Of a stretch of DNA of 64,000 nucleotides, positions 53,074 through 62,707 are shown one piece after another. Source of the DNA: Actinomycetes bacterium (lineage in GTDB: Bacteria; Actinomycetota; Thermoleophilia; Solirubrobacterales; JACPNS01); assembly GCA_023404495.1 (NCBI GenBank), contig JAEYBE010000033.1:62001-126000 (forward strand). The letters run 5' to 3'. Position numbers and translations under genes: made by a program. Positions within the stretch are counted from its first letter, which is position 1; the number at the start of each line of letters is the position of its first letter. Under the pieces are notes generated by a model. That model saw nothing but the letters and a program-made list of their open reading frames with translations, did not search any database and was not told the origin of the DNA.

Positions 53074-54158
53074 GAAGCGATGCCCTCCCCCGCCTCAATT
53101 CGCGCCGCCCCGACGACCGCGCCCGGATCGATCGACGCACCTTCGCCGATCACGCTTCCGTCGGTGATGTTCGCTCCGTAGCCCAGCAAGACAGATGGCC
53201 CCACTATCGAGTCTTCCACCGCGGCGCCGGGCGCGAGTCGCGCGTCGTCCATCACAACGGATCGCTCGATGCGGCAGTCGGCCGCCACGTCGACGCGCTC
53301 GCCGACAACGGTGTCCGGTCCGATACGGCTGCCCGGCGCGAACTCAGCGCCGGCGCCGACCACGACAGGTGCGGTCACTTCGACGCCGGCAAGATCCACG
53401 TCGCTGGCGAAGACATTGCCCTGGGCGTCGCGCAGCGGGTCAAGGTACGAGCGCACGCGCCCGCTGAGCAGGTCACGCGTGGCTTCGACGTAGCGTTCGG
53501 GCGTACCGAGATCGAGCCAGTATCCGTCGGCGTCGTACGCGTAGATGCCATCGCCGACCAGTTGCGGGAATACGTCGTGCTCGAACGAGCGGTTCTCGCC
53601 GGCGGGGATCATCTCCAGCACGTCGCGCTCGAGCACATAGGCCCCGGCGTTGATTCGCGGGTCCGCGGGCGCGTCCTCGCGACGCGGCTTCTCAAGAAAC
53701 GCCTCGACGCGGTGCTCGCTGTCGGTCAGCACCACGCCGTATGCGGTCGGATCCTCCACGGGCACCAGGGCGAGCGTCGCCCGGGCGCCGGTCGCCTGAT
53801 GCTGAGCGATTTCAGCGGAGAGGTCGTAGTCGGCCAGCGTGTCGCCATTCAGAACCAGGAATCGCTCCTCGAGCCGGTCCTCCGCGAACTTCACAGCACC
53901 GGCGGTGCCCAACGGCTCGGGCTCCTCGACGTAGGTGATCGAAACACCAGGATGGCCGGCCGCGTCGAGCGCACTGCGCAGGCCGTCGGCCTTGTAGCCG
54001 ACCGACATCACCACATCGGTCACGCCGTGCCCGTGCAGCCAATCGATCATGTACCAGAGCATCGGCCGATTGACCATCGGCACAGCCGGCTTTGGCATCG
54101 TGCTGGTCAGCGGACGCAGGCGCGTGCCCTGGCCGCCGGACAGGATCACGGCTTGCAC
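53070..54158 (-). CDS. Mannose-1-phosphate guanylyltransferase-like nucleotidyltransferase
   Basis: 362 residues. MQAVILSGGQGTRLRPLTS, KPAVPMVNRPML, VLNGDTLADYDL, EKPRREDAPADPRINAGAYV, and YWLDLGTPERYVEA point to GDP-mannose pyrophosphorylase of the actinobacterial ManB/ManC type. The C-terminal 110 residues are left-handed beta-helix repeats. UDP- or dTDP-sugars cannot be excluded. Follows ugd with 8 bases between. Confidence 0.88.
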   Translation of the reverse strand: MQAVILSGGQGTRLRPLTSTMPKPAVPMVNRPMLWYMIDWLHGHGVTDVVMSVGYKADGLRSALDAAGHPGVSITYVEEPEPLGTAGAVKFAEDRLEERFLVLNGDTLADYDLSAEIAQHQATGARATLALVPVEDPTAYGVVLTDSEHRVEAFLEKPRREDAPADPRINAGAYVLERDVLEMIPAGENRSFEHDVFPQLVGDGIYAYDADGYWLDLGTPERYVEATRDLLSGRVRSYLDPLRDAQGNVFASDVDLAGVEVTAPVVVGAGAEFAPGSRIGPDTVVGERVDVAADCRIERSVVMDDARLAPGAAVEDSIVGPSVLLGYGANITDGSVIGEGASIDPGAVVGAARIEAGEGIAS

Positions 54159-54166
54159 GGTTGGGC

Positions 54167-55534
54167 CTACTCCGCGGCGGCGCTGGCGACGGCGGGCGCC
54201 TCTTGCTCGCTGAGCAATCCCGTGGCCGGGCGGCCGACGCCCTCGTAGGCAAACCCGGCAGCGGCGACGGCGTCGCCATCGAGCAGGTTGCGCCCGTCGA
54301 TCACCAGTGGCGTGCGCATCGCTGCGCGCACCTGATCGAGATCGAGCTCAGCGAACTGCGGCCACTCGGTGACGATTACAGCGGCGTCCGCGCCTTCGAG
54401 GGCAGCCAGCGGTGAGTCTTCGATCTCAACCCCCGGAAGCAGCTCGGCCGCGCGTCCGGCTGCGACCGGATCGAACGCGCTGACGATCGCTCCCTCGCCG
54501 CGCAGGCGCGCCGAGAGCACGAGCGAGGAGGCCTCGCGCATGTCGTCGGTGTTGGGCTTGAAGGAGAGACCAAGCAGCGCGATCTTCTTGCCGACGAGTG
54601 AGTCGCCGAGGTGCTTCTTGAGCTTCCCGATCACGCGACGCTTCTGAAGTTCGTTGACCTCGATCACTGCGTTCAGGAGCTGGAAGTGGTAGCCGGAGTT
54701 GCCGGCGAGCTGCTTGAGCGCGGTGACGTCCTTCGGGAAGCAGCTCCCGCCATAGCCGATTCCGGCCTGCAGGAACTTCGGCCCGATGCGGGCGTCGAGG
54801 CCCATGCCGCGGGCGACCTCGGTGACGTCGGCGCCGACCTCTTCGGAGACGTTGGCGATCTCGTTGATGAAGCTGATCTTGGTCGCAAGAAAAGCGTTGC
54901 TGGCGAGCTTGATCATCTCGGCCGAGGCAATGTCGGTGCGAACAATCTCACCGCCGAGCGGCTTGTAGATCGCCTCAACGGCGTCGCCGGCCCATGTTCC
55001 TGGCAACTCAGTGCCGATGTCGGAGCCGATCACGACGCGGTCGGGATTCATGAAGTCGTCGACCGCCGTGCCCTCCTTGAGGAACTCCGGGCAGGAGACG
55101 TAGGCGAGGTCGTGCTTGTCGCGGCGGATCGCGGCGCCAGTACCGACGGGCACTGTGCTCTTCATGATCAGCGCGTGCTCGTTGGAATCGCCGACCTCGC
55201 GGACCACGGTCTGGACGCGCGAGAGGTCGGCGTCGCCGGAGTAGGTCGGCGGCGTGTCGACGCAGACGAACATCAAGCGGGTGCGATCGAGCACCTCGCC
55301 CATGTCCGTCGTGAAGGTCATGTGGTCGATGTTCTTCTTGAGCAGCTCGGGCAGTCCCGGCTCGTGGATCAGCAGCTCGCCGCGGCTGAGCGCGTCGACC
55401 TTTTCCTGGACGATCTCACGCACGACCACCTCGTGGCCGAGCTCGGCGAAGCAGCAGGCGGTCACAAGACCGACCCAGCCGGCGCCGATCACGCCGATCG
55501 GCGGCTTTTCGCTGGTTTCAAGCACGTTTGTCAT
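54167..55534 (-). CDS. ugd: UDP-glucose 6-dehydrogenase
   Basis: Oxidises UDP-glucose to UDP-glucuronate with two NAD. 455 residues: N-terminal Rossmann GVIGAGWVGLVTACCFAELG, the YVSCPEFLKEGTAVDDFM segment, catalytic Cys in GIGYGGSCFPKDV, and the C-terminal UDP-binding domain with LGLSFKPNTDDMREA. The extra Ala-rich C-terminal tail is not conserved. Provides glucuronate for cell-envelope glycans. About 40 bp after the LCP gene. Confidence 0.95.
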   Translation of the reverse strand: MTNVLETSEKPPIGVIGAGWVGLVTACCFAELGHEVVVREIVQEKVDALSRGELLIHEPGLPELLKKNIDHMTFTTDMGEVLDRTRLMFVCVDTPPTYSGDADLSRVQTVVREVGDSNEHALIMKSTVPVGTGAAIRRDKHDLAYVSCPEFLKEGTAVDDFMNPDRVVIGSDIGTELPGTWAGDAVEAIYKPLGGEIVRTDIASAEMIKLASNAFLATKISFINEIANVSEEVGADVTEVARGMGLDARIGPKFLQAGIGYGGSCFPKDVTALKQLAGNSGYHFQLLNAVIEVNELQKRRVIGKLKKHLGDSLVGKKIALLGLSFKPNTDDMREASSLVLSARLRGEGAIVSAFDPVAAGRAAELLPGVEIEDSPLAALEGADAAVIVTEWPQFAELDLDQVRAAMRTPLVIDGRNLLDGDAVAAAGFAYEGVGRPATGLLSEQEAPAVASAAAE

Positions 55535-55574
55535 GCCCGGGAGGGTAGTAGTTGGCCCAATTGGCGGCGAAAGC

Positions 55575-57071
55575 TCAGTTGTACAGGCGCAGCGACTCGG
55601 CGAGCGCCATCATCTGCTTGCCATTGAGCTTGCGCGAGAGAGTGTTTGCGACCCAATAGGACGCATCACCGCGGTGGAAGGCGACAAGCGCGAGCTTGCT
55701 GCCTTCGTAGTAGAGCTTGTATTCGCGTCCGCCGACTCTGCGCGTGACCGACGGGTTCTTGAGAATTGGCGGGTCCTTCCAGTTGACGCCCTGCACGCCG
55801 TAGTAGTCGCCCGCGGAGCCCGACAGCTTGGCCACGATGCGGTACGCCGAGACGCGCTTGCCGTCGGCGGTGGTCATGCGGTAGTCGCGCGTGCTCTGGT
55901 CTTGATAGCTCGCGCCATTGACCAGCGCAGTCGGGTAGAAGACAGGCAGGTTGATGCGGCCGGAGGCCAGCGAGGCCTGCTTGCGTCCGGCCATCTTTGC
56001 CGGCGTCATTGAGCCCGGCAGGGACTTTGATCGCTTTGCCTTTGTCGACTGCGGTTTGGCGGTCTCGCCATCGCCGCCGGCGTCCGCGTCAGAGGACACC
56101 GTGCCGCGCTGCTTTGGCCCCTTGATGAACGATCGGGCGGCCTTCTTGATCGCCTCGTTTGAGGCGACCACATAAGAGACGCCCCCGATCGTCGGCGTGG
56201 TCACTCCGGGGATCTCGACTTGGTAGACCGGCTTGCCCGATGATTTGACCGCGAGCGTGAGCATGCGCTGGAGGTTTTTGCCGCTGGAGAGGCTGTTGTC
56301 GGTGTGGATGTTGCTGGCGATGATCTTCTTCAGATCCTTCGCGCTGGTGAAGAGCTTGGTCACTCCGACTTGTTGCTTGGCCTGTCGCAAGAACCCCTGC
56401 TGGCGCGCCTCGCGGAAGATGTCGCTGTCGTAATGGCGGAAGCGCACGTAGTCGAGCGCGCGATAGCCGCAGAGCTTCTGGTAGCCGGCTTTGATGTCGA
56501 TCGCAGCAAACTGCTCGCCGTAGACGCGCCCTACGTTGCTGTGGAAGTACTTGCGGTCGACGTCGATGTAGACGCAGTCGACTGCATCGACGGCCTTGGC
56601 GAATCCGCCGAAGTCGACCTCGGCGACGTGATTGACCTTGAGCCCGAAATTCTCCTTGATCGTGCGCACCACCAGCTTTGGTCCGCCGAGCGAATAGGAC
56701 TCGTTGAACTTGGTGACGCCTCGCCCGGGGATCGACACGCGCAGGTCTCGCGGGATCGAGAGGACTGTCGTGACGTTCTTGTTCGGGTCGAGCCGGACGA
56801 GCATCATCGTGTCCGAACGCGCCTTGAGGCCCAGCCGCTTGTCGTCCTTGCGGGTGTCGGCGCCGATCAGAAGCAGGGTCTGCGGCCCGCCCGTGGCGCC
56901 ATCGAGGTACTTGCTGATGCCCTTGATCTCATTCTGCTTGAAGACCGTGGCGATGTCCTGGCGCTGGCTGAAGGCAGTCAGCGACGCGACGATCGCGGCG
57001 ATCGCAATCATCAGCACCGAGCCGAAGAGATAGCGCTTCCAGGGCGCAAAGCGTTCTGGTTCGTCAAACAC
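55575..57071 (-). CDS. LytR-CpsA-Psr (LCP) family envelope glycopolymer ligase
   Basis: 498 residues: short cytoplasmic N-terminus, one helix (LFGSVLMIAIAAIVASLTAF), then the LCP domain with LLIGADTRKDD, RSDTMMLVRLDPNKNVTTVL, SIPRDLRVSIPGRG and RALDYVRFRHYDSDIFREARQ. The Arg and Asp residues that bind the polyprenyl phosphate are present. A second, C-terminal domain of 190 residues (YPTALVNGASYQDQS) is LytR_C-like. LCP proteins attach teichoic acid-like or arabinogalactan-type polymers to peptidoglycan. TAACGT lies 8 nt before the GTG start. First gene of the glycan run. Confidence 0.93.
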   Translation of the reverse strand: MFDEPERFAPWKRYLFGSVLMIAIAAIVASLTAFSQRQDIATVFKQNEIKGISKYLDGATGGPQTLLLIGADTRKDDKRLGLKARSDTMMLVRLDPNKNVTTVLSIPRDLRVSIPGRGVTKFNESYSLGGPKLVVRTIKENFGLKVNHVAEVDFGGFAKAVDAVDCVYIDVDRKYFHSNVGRVYGEQFAAIDIKAGYQKLCGYRALDYVRFRHYDSDIFREARQQGFLRQAKQQVGVTKLFTSAKDLKKIIASNIHTDNSLSSGKNLQRMLTLAVKSSGKPVYQVEIPGVTTPTIGGVSYVVASNEAIKKAARSFIKGPKQRGTVSSDADAGGDGETAKPQSTKAKRSKSLPGSMTPAKMAGRKQASLASGRINLPVFYPTALVNGASYQDQSTRDYRMTTADGKRVSAYRIVAKLSGSAGDYYGVQGVNWKDPPILKNPSVTRRVGGREYKLYYEGSKLALVAFHRGDASYWVANTLSRKLNGKQMMALAESLRLYN

Positions 57072-57167
57072 TGGGGATTACGTTAGAGGTCGGGGGTGCG
57101 GCTGACGGCCGTTGGCGCGCCGCGCGAGGTCAGTAGTCAAACACGCGTGACGGCAGAATGGACCGGT

Positions 57168-58226
57168 TCAGACGGTTCGCCTCAGTGGCGGAGCGGGCAC
57201 GTAGTGGGTCGACCTTCCGCCGCCGGCAACATCGAGCAACCCGGCATCGACCAGGCGACGCAGGTCAAGACTCGCCGTCGGAACGGCGATGTCCGCCTCC
57301 TGCGCGTACGCCGAGCGCGTCAGTCGGCCAGACAGGGCCTGCTCAAGCGCGATCACGATTCGGTCAGGCCAGCCCCTCTCCTCAACCAGCAGCTCAAGTC
57401 GATGCCAACGGTCGGCCGACGCACCGATCAATTCAAGCCGATCCTTGATCTGGGCCCAGTGGGCGTCCAGGCAGAAGTCAAGCCACTCGTCAGCCGGGCG
57501 ATCAGGATCGAACTTTCCGTGTTGCGCCGAAGCGAGGGCTGCGTAGTAGTCGGTCGTGTGCGCCGCCAGGTACTCCTCGATCGAGCCGAATTCCGGCGCC
57601 GTTTCGCCGCTCAGCGCGATCGCCAGCGACTGCACAACTCGCGAGGTTCTGCCGTTCCCGTCTTCGAACGGGTGGATCGACACGAGATTCAGGTGAGCCA
57701 TGGCCGCCGTGACGAGTGGATGTGACTTCGCTGCCCCAATCCAGTCGATGAACTCTTCGAGAAGCCCGTTCAGTTCGCCGGCTGGCGGTCCCTCAAATGC
57801 CATGGATCCACTTGGTCCAGTCACGAAGATGGGACCCTCGCGTACCAATCCCGGTCGAGCGTCGGGTTGGAAGCTACAGACGTCGAAGTGGAGATCCAGA
57901 ATCGCGCGGCGGGACCAGCGAAATCCGCTGTCTGCGGCCATCGCTCCCACATGCTGCATAGCCAGTGCGTATGCGGAAAACGCAAGTTCGTCGTCGCCCA
58001 CCGGTGCCGAATCATCGAGCAGCTCGAGTGCGCGCGCCGGAGAAGTCGAGAACCCTTCGATCCGCGTTGAGCTTGCGTAGGCGATTGCGCGAGAGGTGCG
58101 CCGGAGTGCCTGCACCCAGCGCTCGCTCGGCACCAGTCGCGCGCCAAGCTCGGCCCTAAGCGAGTCGATCGCATCGAGCTTTCGGCCGCGTTCTGGCGTG
58201 ATTTTCGGTGTGGCGTACAACGACAT
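57168..58226 (-). CDS. Fic-domain AMP-transferase-like protein with C-terminal HTH
   Basis: 352 residues. The Fic motif HPFEDGNGRTSR is complete, so AMPylation (or a related transfer) is expected. An N-terminal helix carries the inhibitory pattern SSTRIEG, placing the regulator glutamate before the Fic core. The C-terminal 70 residues are a winged-helix (TRSAYAQEADIAVPTASLDL, RRLVDAGLLDVAGGG). No toxin-antitoxin partner is next to it. The DNA-binding domain plus the inverted repeat at 58238-58261 suggests self-regulation. Confidence 0.93.
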   Translation of the reverse strand: MSLYATPKITPERGRKLDAIDSLRAELGARLVPSERWVQALRRTSRAIAYASSTRIEGFSTSPARALELLDDSAPVGDDELAFSAYALAMQHVGAMAADSGFRWSRRAILDLHFDVCSFQPDARPGLVREGPIFVTGPSGSMAFEGPPAGELNGLLEEFIDWIGAAKSHPLVTAAMAHLNLVSIHPFEDGNGRTSRVVQSLAIALSGETAPEFGSIEEYLAAHTTDYYAALASAQHGKFDPDRPADEWLDFCLDAHWAQIKDRLELIGASADRWHRLELLVEERGWPDRIVIALEQALSGRLTRSAYAQEADIAVPTASLDLRRLVDAGLLDVAGGGRSTHYVPAPPLRRTV

Positions 58227-58237
58227 GACACCAGTAT

Positions 58238-58261
58238 ATACGAATATACGTTTATTCGTAT
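58238..58261 (-). promoter_or_regulatory. 24-bp inverted repeat at the fic promoter
   Basis: ATACGAATA and TATTCGTAT arms around a 6-base spacer, 12 bases upstream of the fic ATG in an AT-rich patch. The place fits an operator for the Fic protein's own winged-helix domain. Confidence 0.6.
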
Positions 58262-58277
58262 AACTAGTGTGCCGCCG

Positions 58278-59381
58278 CTACACCGCGCGGATGTGGCCGC
58301 GGGCACCCTGCTGCTGCGCGGCGATCTTCTGGGCGAAGCCGACCAGCGAGCGGCGATAGTCGGCCAGCGAGCGCAACGAGACGAACTCGTTGGGTCCGTG
58401 GTGGCCATCGCCGACGGGGCCGAACTCCACCGCGGGGATCCCTTGCGCCAGGAATGCAGTGGCCTCGGAGCTCCCGTCGCGGCCGACCAGCTCTGCGCCA
58501 TCGACGCCGCAGTCGGCAAGTGACTGATGGAGCGCGACCACATACTCGTTGTCGTTGGCGACGTATGCCGGTTCACGCTCGAAGATCACCTCCACCGCGA
58601 TGTCCTCGATCGCGCGCACGTCCTCGAGGATCTGCTCCGGGTCCTGGCCCGGGACGTAGCGAATGTCGACGTCCATCACGCAGGAGTCAGGCACCTTGTT
58701 GATCGCATCTCCGCCCTCGATGCGTCCGAGATTGATGCTCGGCCGGTCGAAGAAGTCGCTGCTCTGGCGGGCGAAGTCGAGCCCTTCGATGCGCCGGAAG
58801 ACGTCGTTGGCCTTGAGCACGGCGTTGTCGCCGAGCCACGGCGTCGAGCCGTGCGCCGAAGTACCGCTGACGGTCACCCGCAGCGCCAGCACGCCCTTGG
58901 CCTGGACGCCCACATGAAGGTTCGTCGGCTCACCGGTGATCGCAAAGTCGCCGCCGTAACCGCGCTCGACCAAGACATCGGTGCCGCGAATCCCCATCGA
59001 CTCCGACTCCTCGTCCGCGACGCAGACGAATCGAACCTGGACGCCTGGCTCATCGCGCAGATCGCGCAGCGCGCACATCATCGCCGCCAGCGCCGCCTTC
59101 ATGTCGTAGGCGCCGCGACCGATCAGTTCGTCGCCCTCGACGCGCGGTTTGAACTGCCCGGGCTTGCCGGGCACGACATCGATGTGACCGTGGAAGACCA
59201 GCACCGGACCGCTTCCCTGGGTACTGGTGATGATCACCGGCAGGCCGGCGACCTCCATCTCCTCGATCTCGAATCCATTGGACTCAAGCCAGCCCTTGAT
59301 GAAGCTGACGCCCGTCGTGATCCCCTCGGGAGACGAGGTGTCGTACGCCATCAGGCGCTTGGCGAGGTCGTGCTCGTCCAC
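58278..59381 (-). CDS. M20-family metallopeptidase (ArgE/DapE/CPG2-like)
   Basis: 367 residues from GTG 59381, where TATAAG lies 9 nt upstream; an upstream ATG at 59417 would overlap head-on with the transporter start. Zinc ligands: His in LVFHGHIDVV, Asp in GRGAYDMKAAL, Glu pair in VADEESESMG, and the late His in GDGHHGPNEFV. Dimerisation domain between (VSGTSAHGSTPW). Hydrolyses an N-acyl amino acid or peptide; the substrate is not evident. Confidence 0.92.
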   Translation of the reverse strand: MDEHDLAKRLMAYDTSSPEGITTGVSFIKGWLESNGFEIEEMEVAGLPVIITSTQGSGPVLVFHGHIDVVPGKPGQFKPRVEGDELIGRGAYDMKAALAAMMCALRDLRDEPGVQVRFVCVADEESESMGIRGTDVLVERGYGGDFAITGEPTNLHVGVQAKGVLALRVTVSGTSAHGSTPWLGDNAVLKANDVFRRIEGLDFARQSSDFFDRPSINLGRIEGGDAINKVPDSCVMDVDIRYVPGQDPEQILEDVRAIEDIAVEVIFEREPAYVANDNEYVVALHQSLADCGVDGAELVGRDGSSEATAFLAQGIPAVEFGPVGDGHHGPNEFVSLRSLADYRRSLVGFAQKIAAQQQGARGHIRAV

Positions 59382-59415
59382 GCCCGCGAGCTTATACGTC
59401 TTGCCCGCCCGTAGC

Positions 59416-61770
59416 ATGGCTTTTCAGATGACGCGCGTCCTCTATGCCATCGGCGGATTCTGCTCACGGCGATCGTGGATCGTGATCGTGCTCTGGCTCG
59501 TGCTCGCGATCGGCTTGGGCGTGCTCGCCAAGTCGCTCGGCGAGAACCTCAACAACAATCTCACGCTCCCGGGCACCGACAGCCAGGCGGCGACCAGCCT
59601 GCTGCAGGAGAAATTCCCGGAGCAGTCCAACGCCGGGGTGCCGATCGTCTTCGTCGCTCCGAGCGGGAGCAAACTGACCGAGTCGCGCTACAAGCAGGCG
59701 ATCGAAGACGCCTACGCGTCCTACAAAAAGGACGACTCGGTGCGAAGCGCCACGAGCCCCTTCTCGCAGGCCGGCTCGAGCCAACTCGCAAAGAGTGGCG
59801 ATGTCGCCTACATCGAGCTGACTTTGAAGACGACTCCGAGCGACATGACGCCGGAATCCGCTCAGGCGATCCTCGACGTCGCCGGTCCGGCGAAGAGCGA
59901 AGGACTGAGAGTCTGGGCAGGCGGCTACGTGGGTGACGACCTGTCGACGCCGACGAGCGACATCTCGGAGGGCGTCGGGCTGACGGCAGCCGTGATCATC
60001 CTGCTGCTGACCTTCGGGACTCTTGTCGCGATGGCGATGCCGATCACCACAGCCATCCTCGGCCTTGCGACAGGACTCAGTCTGCTGACGATCGTCGGCC
60101 ATGTCGTCGACGTCCCATCCTCTGCCCCGGCGCTTGCCACGATGATCGGCCTTGGAGTGGCGATCGACTACGGGCTCTTCATCGTCACGCAGCACCGCGC
60201 CCTGATGGCCGGCGGGCTCGAACCGCGCGAGGCGGCGGCACGAGCGGCGGCAACCGCCGGCGGGGCCGTGGTGTTCGCGGGTTCGACCGTGATCGTCGCG
60301 CTGCTTTCACTGCTGGTTGCTGGCATCCCGATCGTCGGCGCGCTCGGCTACACCTCGGCAATCGTCGTGCTCGTGGCGATGCTTGCGGCAATCACCCTGC
60401 TGCCGGCCGTACTCGGTGGCACCGGGCGGCACATCGAGAGCTTCAAGTTGCCCTGGGTCAAACGCGGCGGTGCGGCCGCCAGCGGCGACGAGGCCTCGCA
60501 CGGTCGAGGATGGACCCGCTTTGCGAACTTGATCTGCGACCACCCGGCGGTCTCGATCGCGGTCGCACTAGTGCTGGTCGCAGTGCTCACCTACCCGGCA
60601 CTTTCGCTTTCGCTTGGATCGACCGACGACGGCACGGCGCCAAGCGGATCGCAGGCGCGCGAAAGCTATGACGCGCTGGCCAAGGGCTTTGGCGAAGGTG
60701 CGAACGGCCCGCTGCTGATCGCCGTCTCGCTCGATCCACCGGCCAAGAACGATCAGAAGTCGCTCGATGCGCTGGAGCAGAAATCTGCGCTGGCACCCGC
60801 CGGAAGCCAGTCTGAAAGCGCGGCCGACGAGGAGGCGCTGCTGGCGTCGAAGGCCTCCGATCCGCGTCTGCAGTCGCTGATGAGCGACATCCAGAAGACC
60901 AGCGGTGTCGCCTCGGTAAGCGAGCCCGACGTCAATTCGAGTGGCACGGCGGCGATTTACAGCGTCGTTCCAGATAGCGCGCCGTCCGCGTCGGCAACGA
61001 CAGATCTGGTCAAGCGGCTGCGCGAGGATGTCCTGCCGTCATCCACCAAGGGCGAGGGGCTGACGGCCCACGTCGGCGGCCAGACCGCCGGCTACATCGA
61101 CCTTGCGACGCAGATCTCGGACTCGCTTCCGCAGGTGATCGCGCTCGTGCTCGCGCTGAGCTTTCTGCTGCTGATGGTCGCTTTCCGGTCGATCCTCGTG
61201 CCACTGAAGGCGATCGTCATGAATCTGCTGTCGATCGGAGCGGCCTTCGGAATCGTCAACTACGTCTTCTCGCACCACTGGACCACCGGCGCCGTCGGGC
61301 TCGGCGAGGAAATCGCGATCGTGTCGTTCGTCCCGCTGATGATGTTCGCGATCCTCTTCGGGCTCTCGATGGACTACGAGGTGTTCCTGATGTCGCACAT
61401 GCGCGAGCGCTACCTGGCGACCGGCGACGCGCGAAGGGCCGTGGTTGAAGGACTGGCGGGCACGGCGCGGGTGATCACCTCGGCGGCGCTGATCATGGTC
61501 GCTGTCTTCTGCGCATTCATCCTCAGCGACGACCCCGACATCAAGGAGTTCGGCGTGGGCATGGCGGCAGCCGTGCTGGTGGACGCCACGATCATCCGCT
61601 GCCTGCTGGTGCCGGCGCTGATGCGGATCTTTGGCGACGCAGCCTGGTGGTACCCGCGCTGGCTGGAGAAGATCACGCCCCAGATGTCGATCGAGGGCAA
61701 GCAGTGGTTTGAGGAGCGCGACGCGCGCGCGACCGCAGCGGCTGCAGCGGCTGCAGCGGCGAACGACTGA
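59416..61770 (+). CDS. MMPL-family transporter
   Basis: 784 residues; RND-like exporter of lipids in Actinobacteria. N-terminal helix VIVLWLVLAIGLGVLAK, a large external loop, then five helices with GLGVAIDYGLFIVTQHR, a second loop with many Ser/Asp, and the second helix set containing FGLSMDYEVFLMSHMRERY. The paired Asp-Tyr motifs are the proton-relay residues of MMPL proteins. ATG 59416 or 59428. Could export a glycolipid. Divergent from M20. Confidence 0.95.
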   Translation: MAFQMTRVLYAIGGFCSRRSWIVIVLWLVLAIGLGVLAKSLGENLNNNLTLPGTDSQAATSLLQEKFPEQSNAGVPIVFVAPSGSKLTESRYKQAIEDAYASYKKDDSVRSATSPFSQAGSSQLAKSGDVAYIELTLKTTPSDMTPESAQAILDVAGPAKSEGLRVWAGGYVGDDLSTPTSDISEGVGLTAAVIILLLTFGTLVAMAMPITTAILGLATGLSLLTIVGHVVDVPSSAPALATMIGLGVAIDYGLFIVTQHRALMAGGLEPREAAARAAATAGGAVVFAGSTVIVALLSLLVAGIPIVGALGYTSAIVVLVAMLAAITLLPAVLGGTGRHIESFKLPWVKRGGAAASGDEASHGRGWTRFANLICDHPAVSIAVALVLVAVLTYPALSLSLGSTDDGTAPSGSQARESYDALAKGFGEGANGPLLIAVSLDPPAKNDQKSLDALEQKSALAPAGSQSESAADEEALLASKASDPRLQSLMSDIQKTSGVASVSEPDVNSSGTAAIYSVVPDSAPSASATTDLVKRLREDVLPSSTKGEGLTAHVGGQTAGYIDLATQISDSLPQVIALVLALSFLLLMVAFRSILVPLKAIVMNLLSIGAAFGIVNYVFSHHWTTGAVGLGEEIAIVSFVPLMMFAILFGLSMDYEVFLMSHMRERYLATGDARRAVVEGLAGTARVITSAALIMVAVFCAFILSDDPDIKEFGVGMAAAVLVDATIIRCLLVPALMRIFGDAAWWYPRWLEKITPQMSIEGKQWFEERDARATAAAAAAAAAND

Positions 61771-61772
61771 CG

Positions 61773-62696
61773 CTAAGGAACCAGGACGATCTTGCCCGTC
61801 GTGCGTCCGGTCTCGATCAGCTCGTGAGCCTTGTCGGCCTGCTCCAGTGAGATGACCGCGGCGAGCTCGACCTTGAATTTTTGATCGGCGATCAGCTTGA
61901 CGATCTCGTGGAGGTCGTCGGCGCTCGGGCTGACCAGCACCCCGTGGTACTCGAGTTCGTGCTCGGCCGCGAGCTTTGGGAGGTCTTCGTCGCGATACTC
62001 GACGATCGTCACCAGCCGGCCGCCTTCTTTGAGCGTCGGGATAGAGGCGCGCGCCGTACCCGAACCGACCGTGTCGAGCACGACATCGAGGCTGCCGGCC
62101 AGGAGTTTCGCGAAGTCGACCTCGTTGTAGTCGATCACCTCATCGGCGCCGATGCTCTCCAGGAAGTCGTGTTTTGCAAGGCTCGCCGTCGTGATCACGT
62201 GGGCGCCGCGCGCCTTGGCGATCTGGATCGCCATGTGGCCGACGCCGCCGGCGCCGGCGTGGATCAGCACTCGCTCGCGATCTGAGACGTTCGCTGCCCG
62301 CACCAGCGCCTGCCAGGCGGTCTCGGCTGCCAGCGGAATCGCCGCCGCCTCGTCGTGCGTGATCGTGGGCGGCTTGGGCAGCAGTTGATCGGCCGGGGCG
62401 GTGACGTACTCGGCGTAACAGGCGGCCTCTGCCGGGAACCTGATCAGGCCGAAGACCTCGTCGCCGGGCTCAAATCCGTCGCCGCTGGCGACTACCCCGC
62501 TGACATCCCAGCCGAGCGTGAACGGCGGTTCGCCCAGCAGTCCGCTGCCACGGCGCACCTTCGTGTCGACCGGGTTGACGCCGATCGCCCGCACTTCGAT
62601 CAAGACCTCGCCGGGGCCAGGCTGCGGCCTCGGCGCATCAATCTCGAGCTGAAGGACATCCGGGCCGCCGACTTCGTCCTGTGTGACCCTGCGCAT
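61773..62696 (-). CDS. NADPH:quinone oxidoreductase-like (zinc-independent MDR)
   Basis: 307 residues. GroES-like N-terminal part (GPGEVLIEVRAIGVNPVDTK, FTLGWDVSGVVASG), nucleotide site HAGAGGVGHMAIQIAKARGA, and the usual VLDTVGSGT and GRTTGKIVLVP ends. No structural or catalytic zinc Cys, so it is the quinone-oxidoreductase branch. Start ATG 62696 (MRRVTQDEVGG). Ends 2 bases from the MMPL stop; 11 bases after the metalloprotease stop. Confidence 0.93.
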   Translation of the reverse strand: MRRVTQDEVGGPDVLQLEIDAPRPQPGPGEVLIEVRAIGVNPVDTKVRRGSGLLGEPPFTLGWDVSGVVASGDGFEPGDEVFGLIRFPAEAACYAEYVTAPADQLLPKPPTITHDEAAAIPLAAETAWQALVRAANVSDRERVLIHAGAGGVGHMAIQIAKARGAHVITTASLAKHDFLESIGADEVIDYNEVDFAKLLAGSLDVVLDTVGSGTARASIPTLKEGGRLVTIVEYRDEDLPKLAAEHELEYHGVLVSPSADDLHEIVKLIADQKFKVELAAVISLEQADKAHELIETGRTTGKIVLVP

Positions 62697-62707
62697 CGCT
62701 CGCAGGC

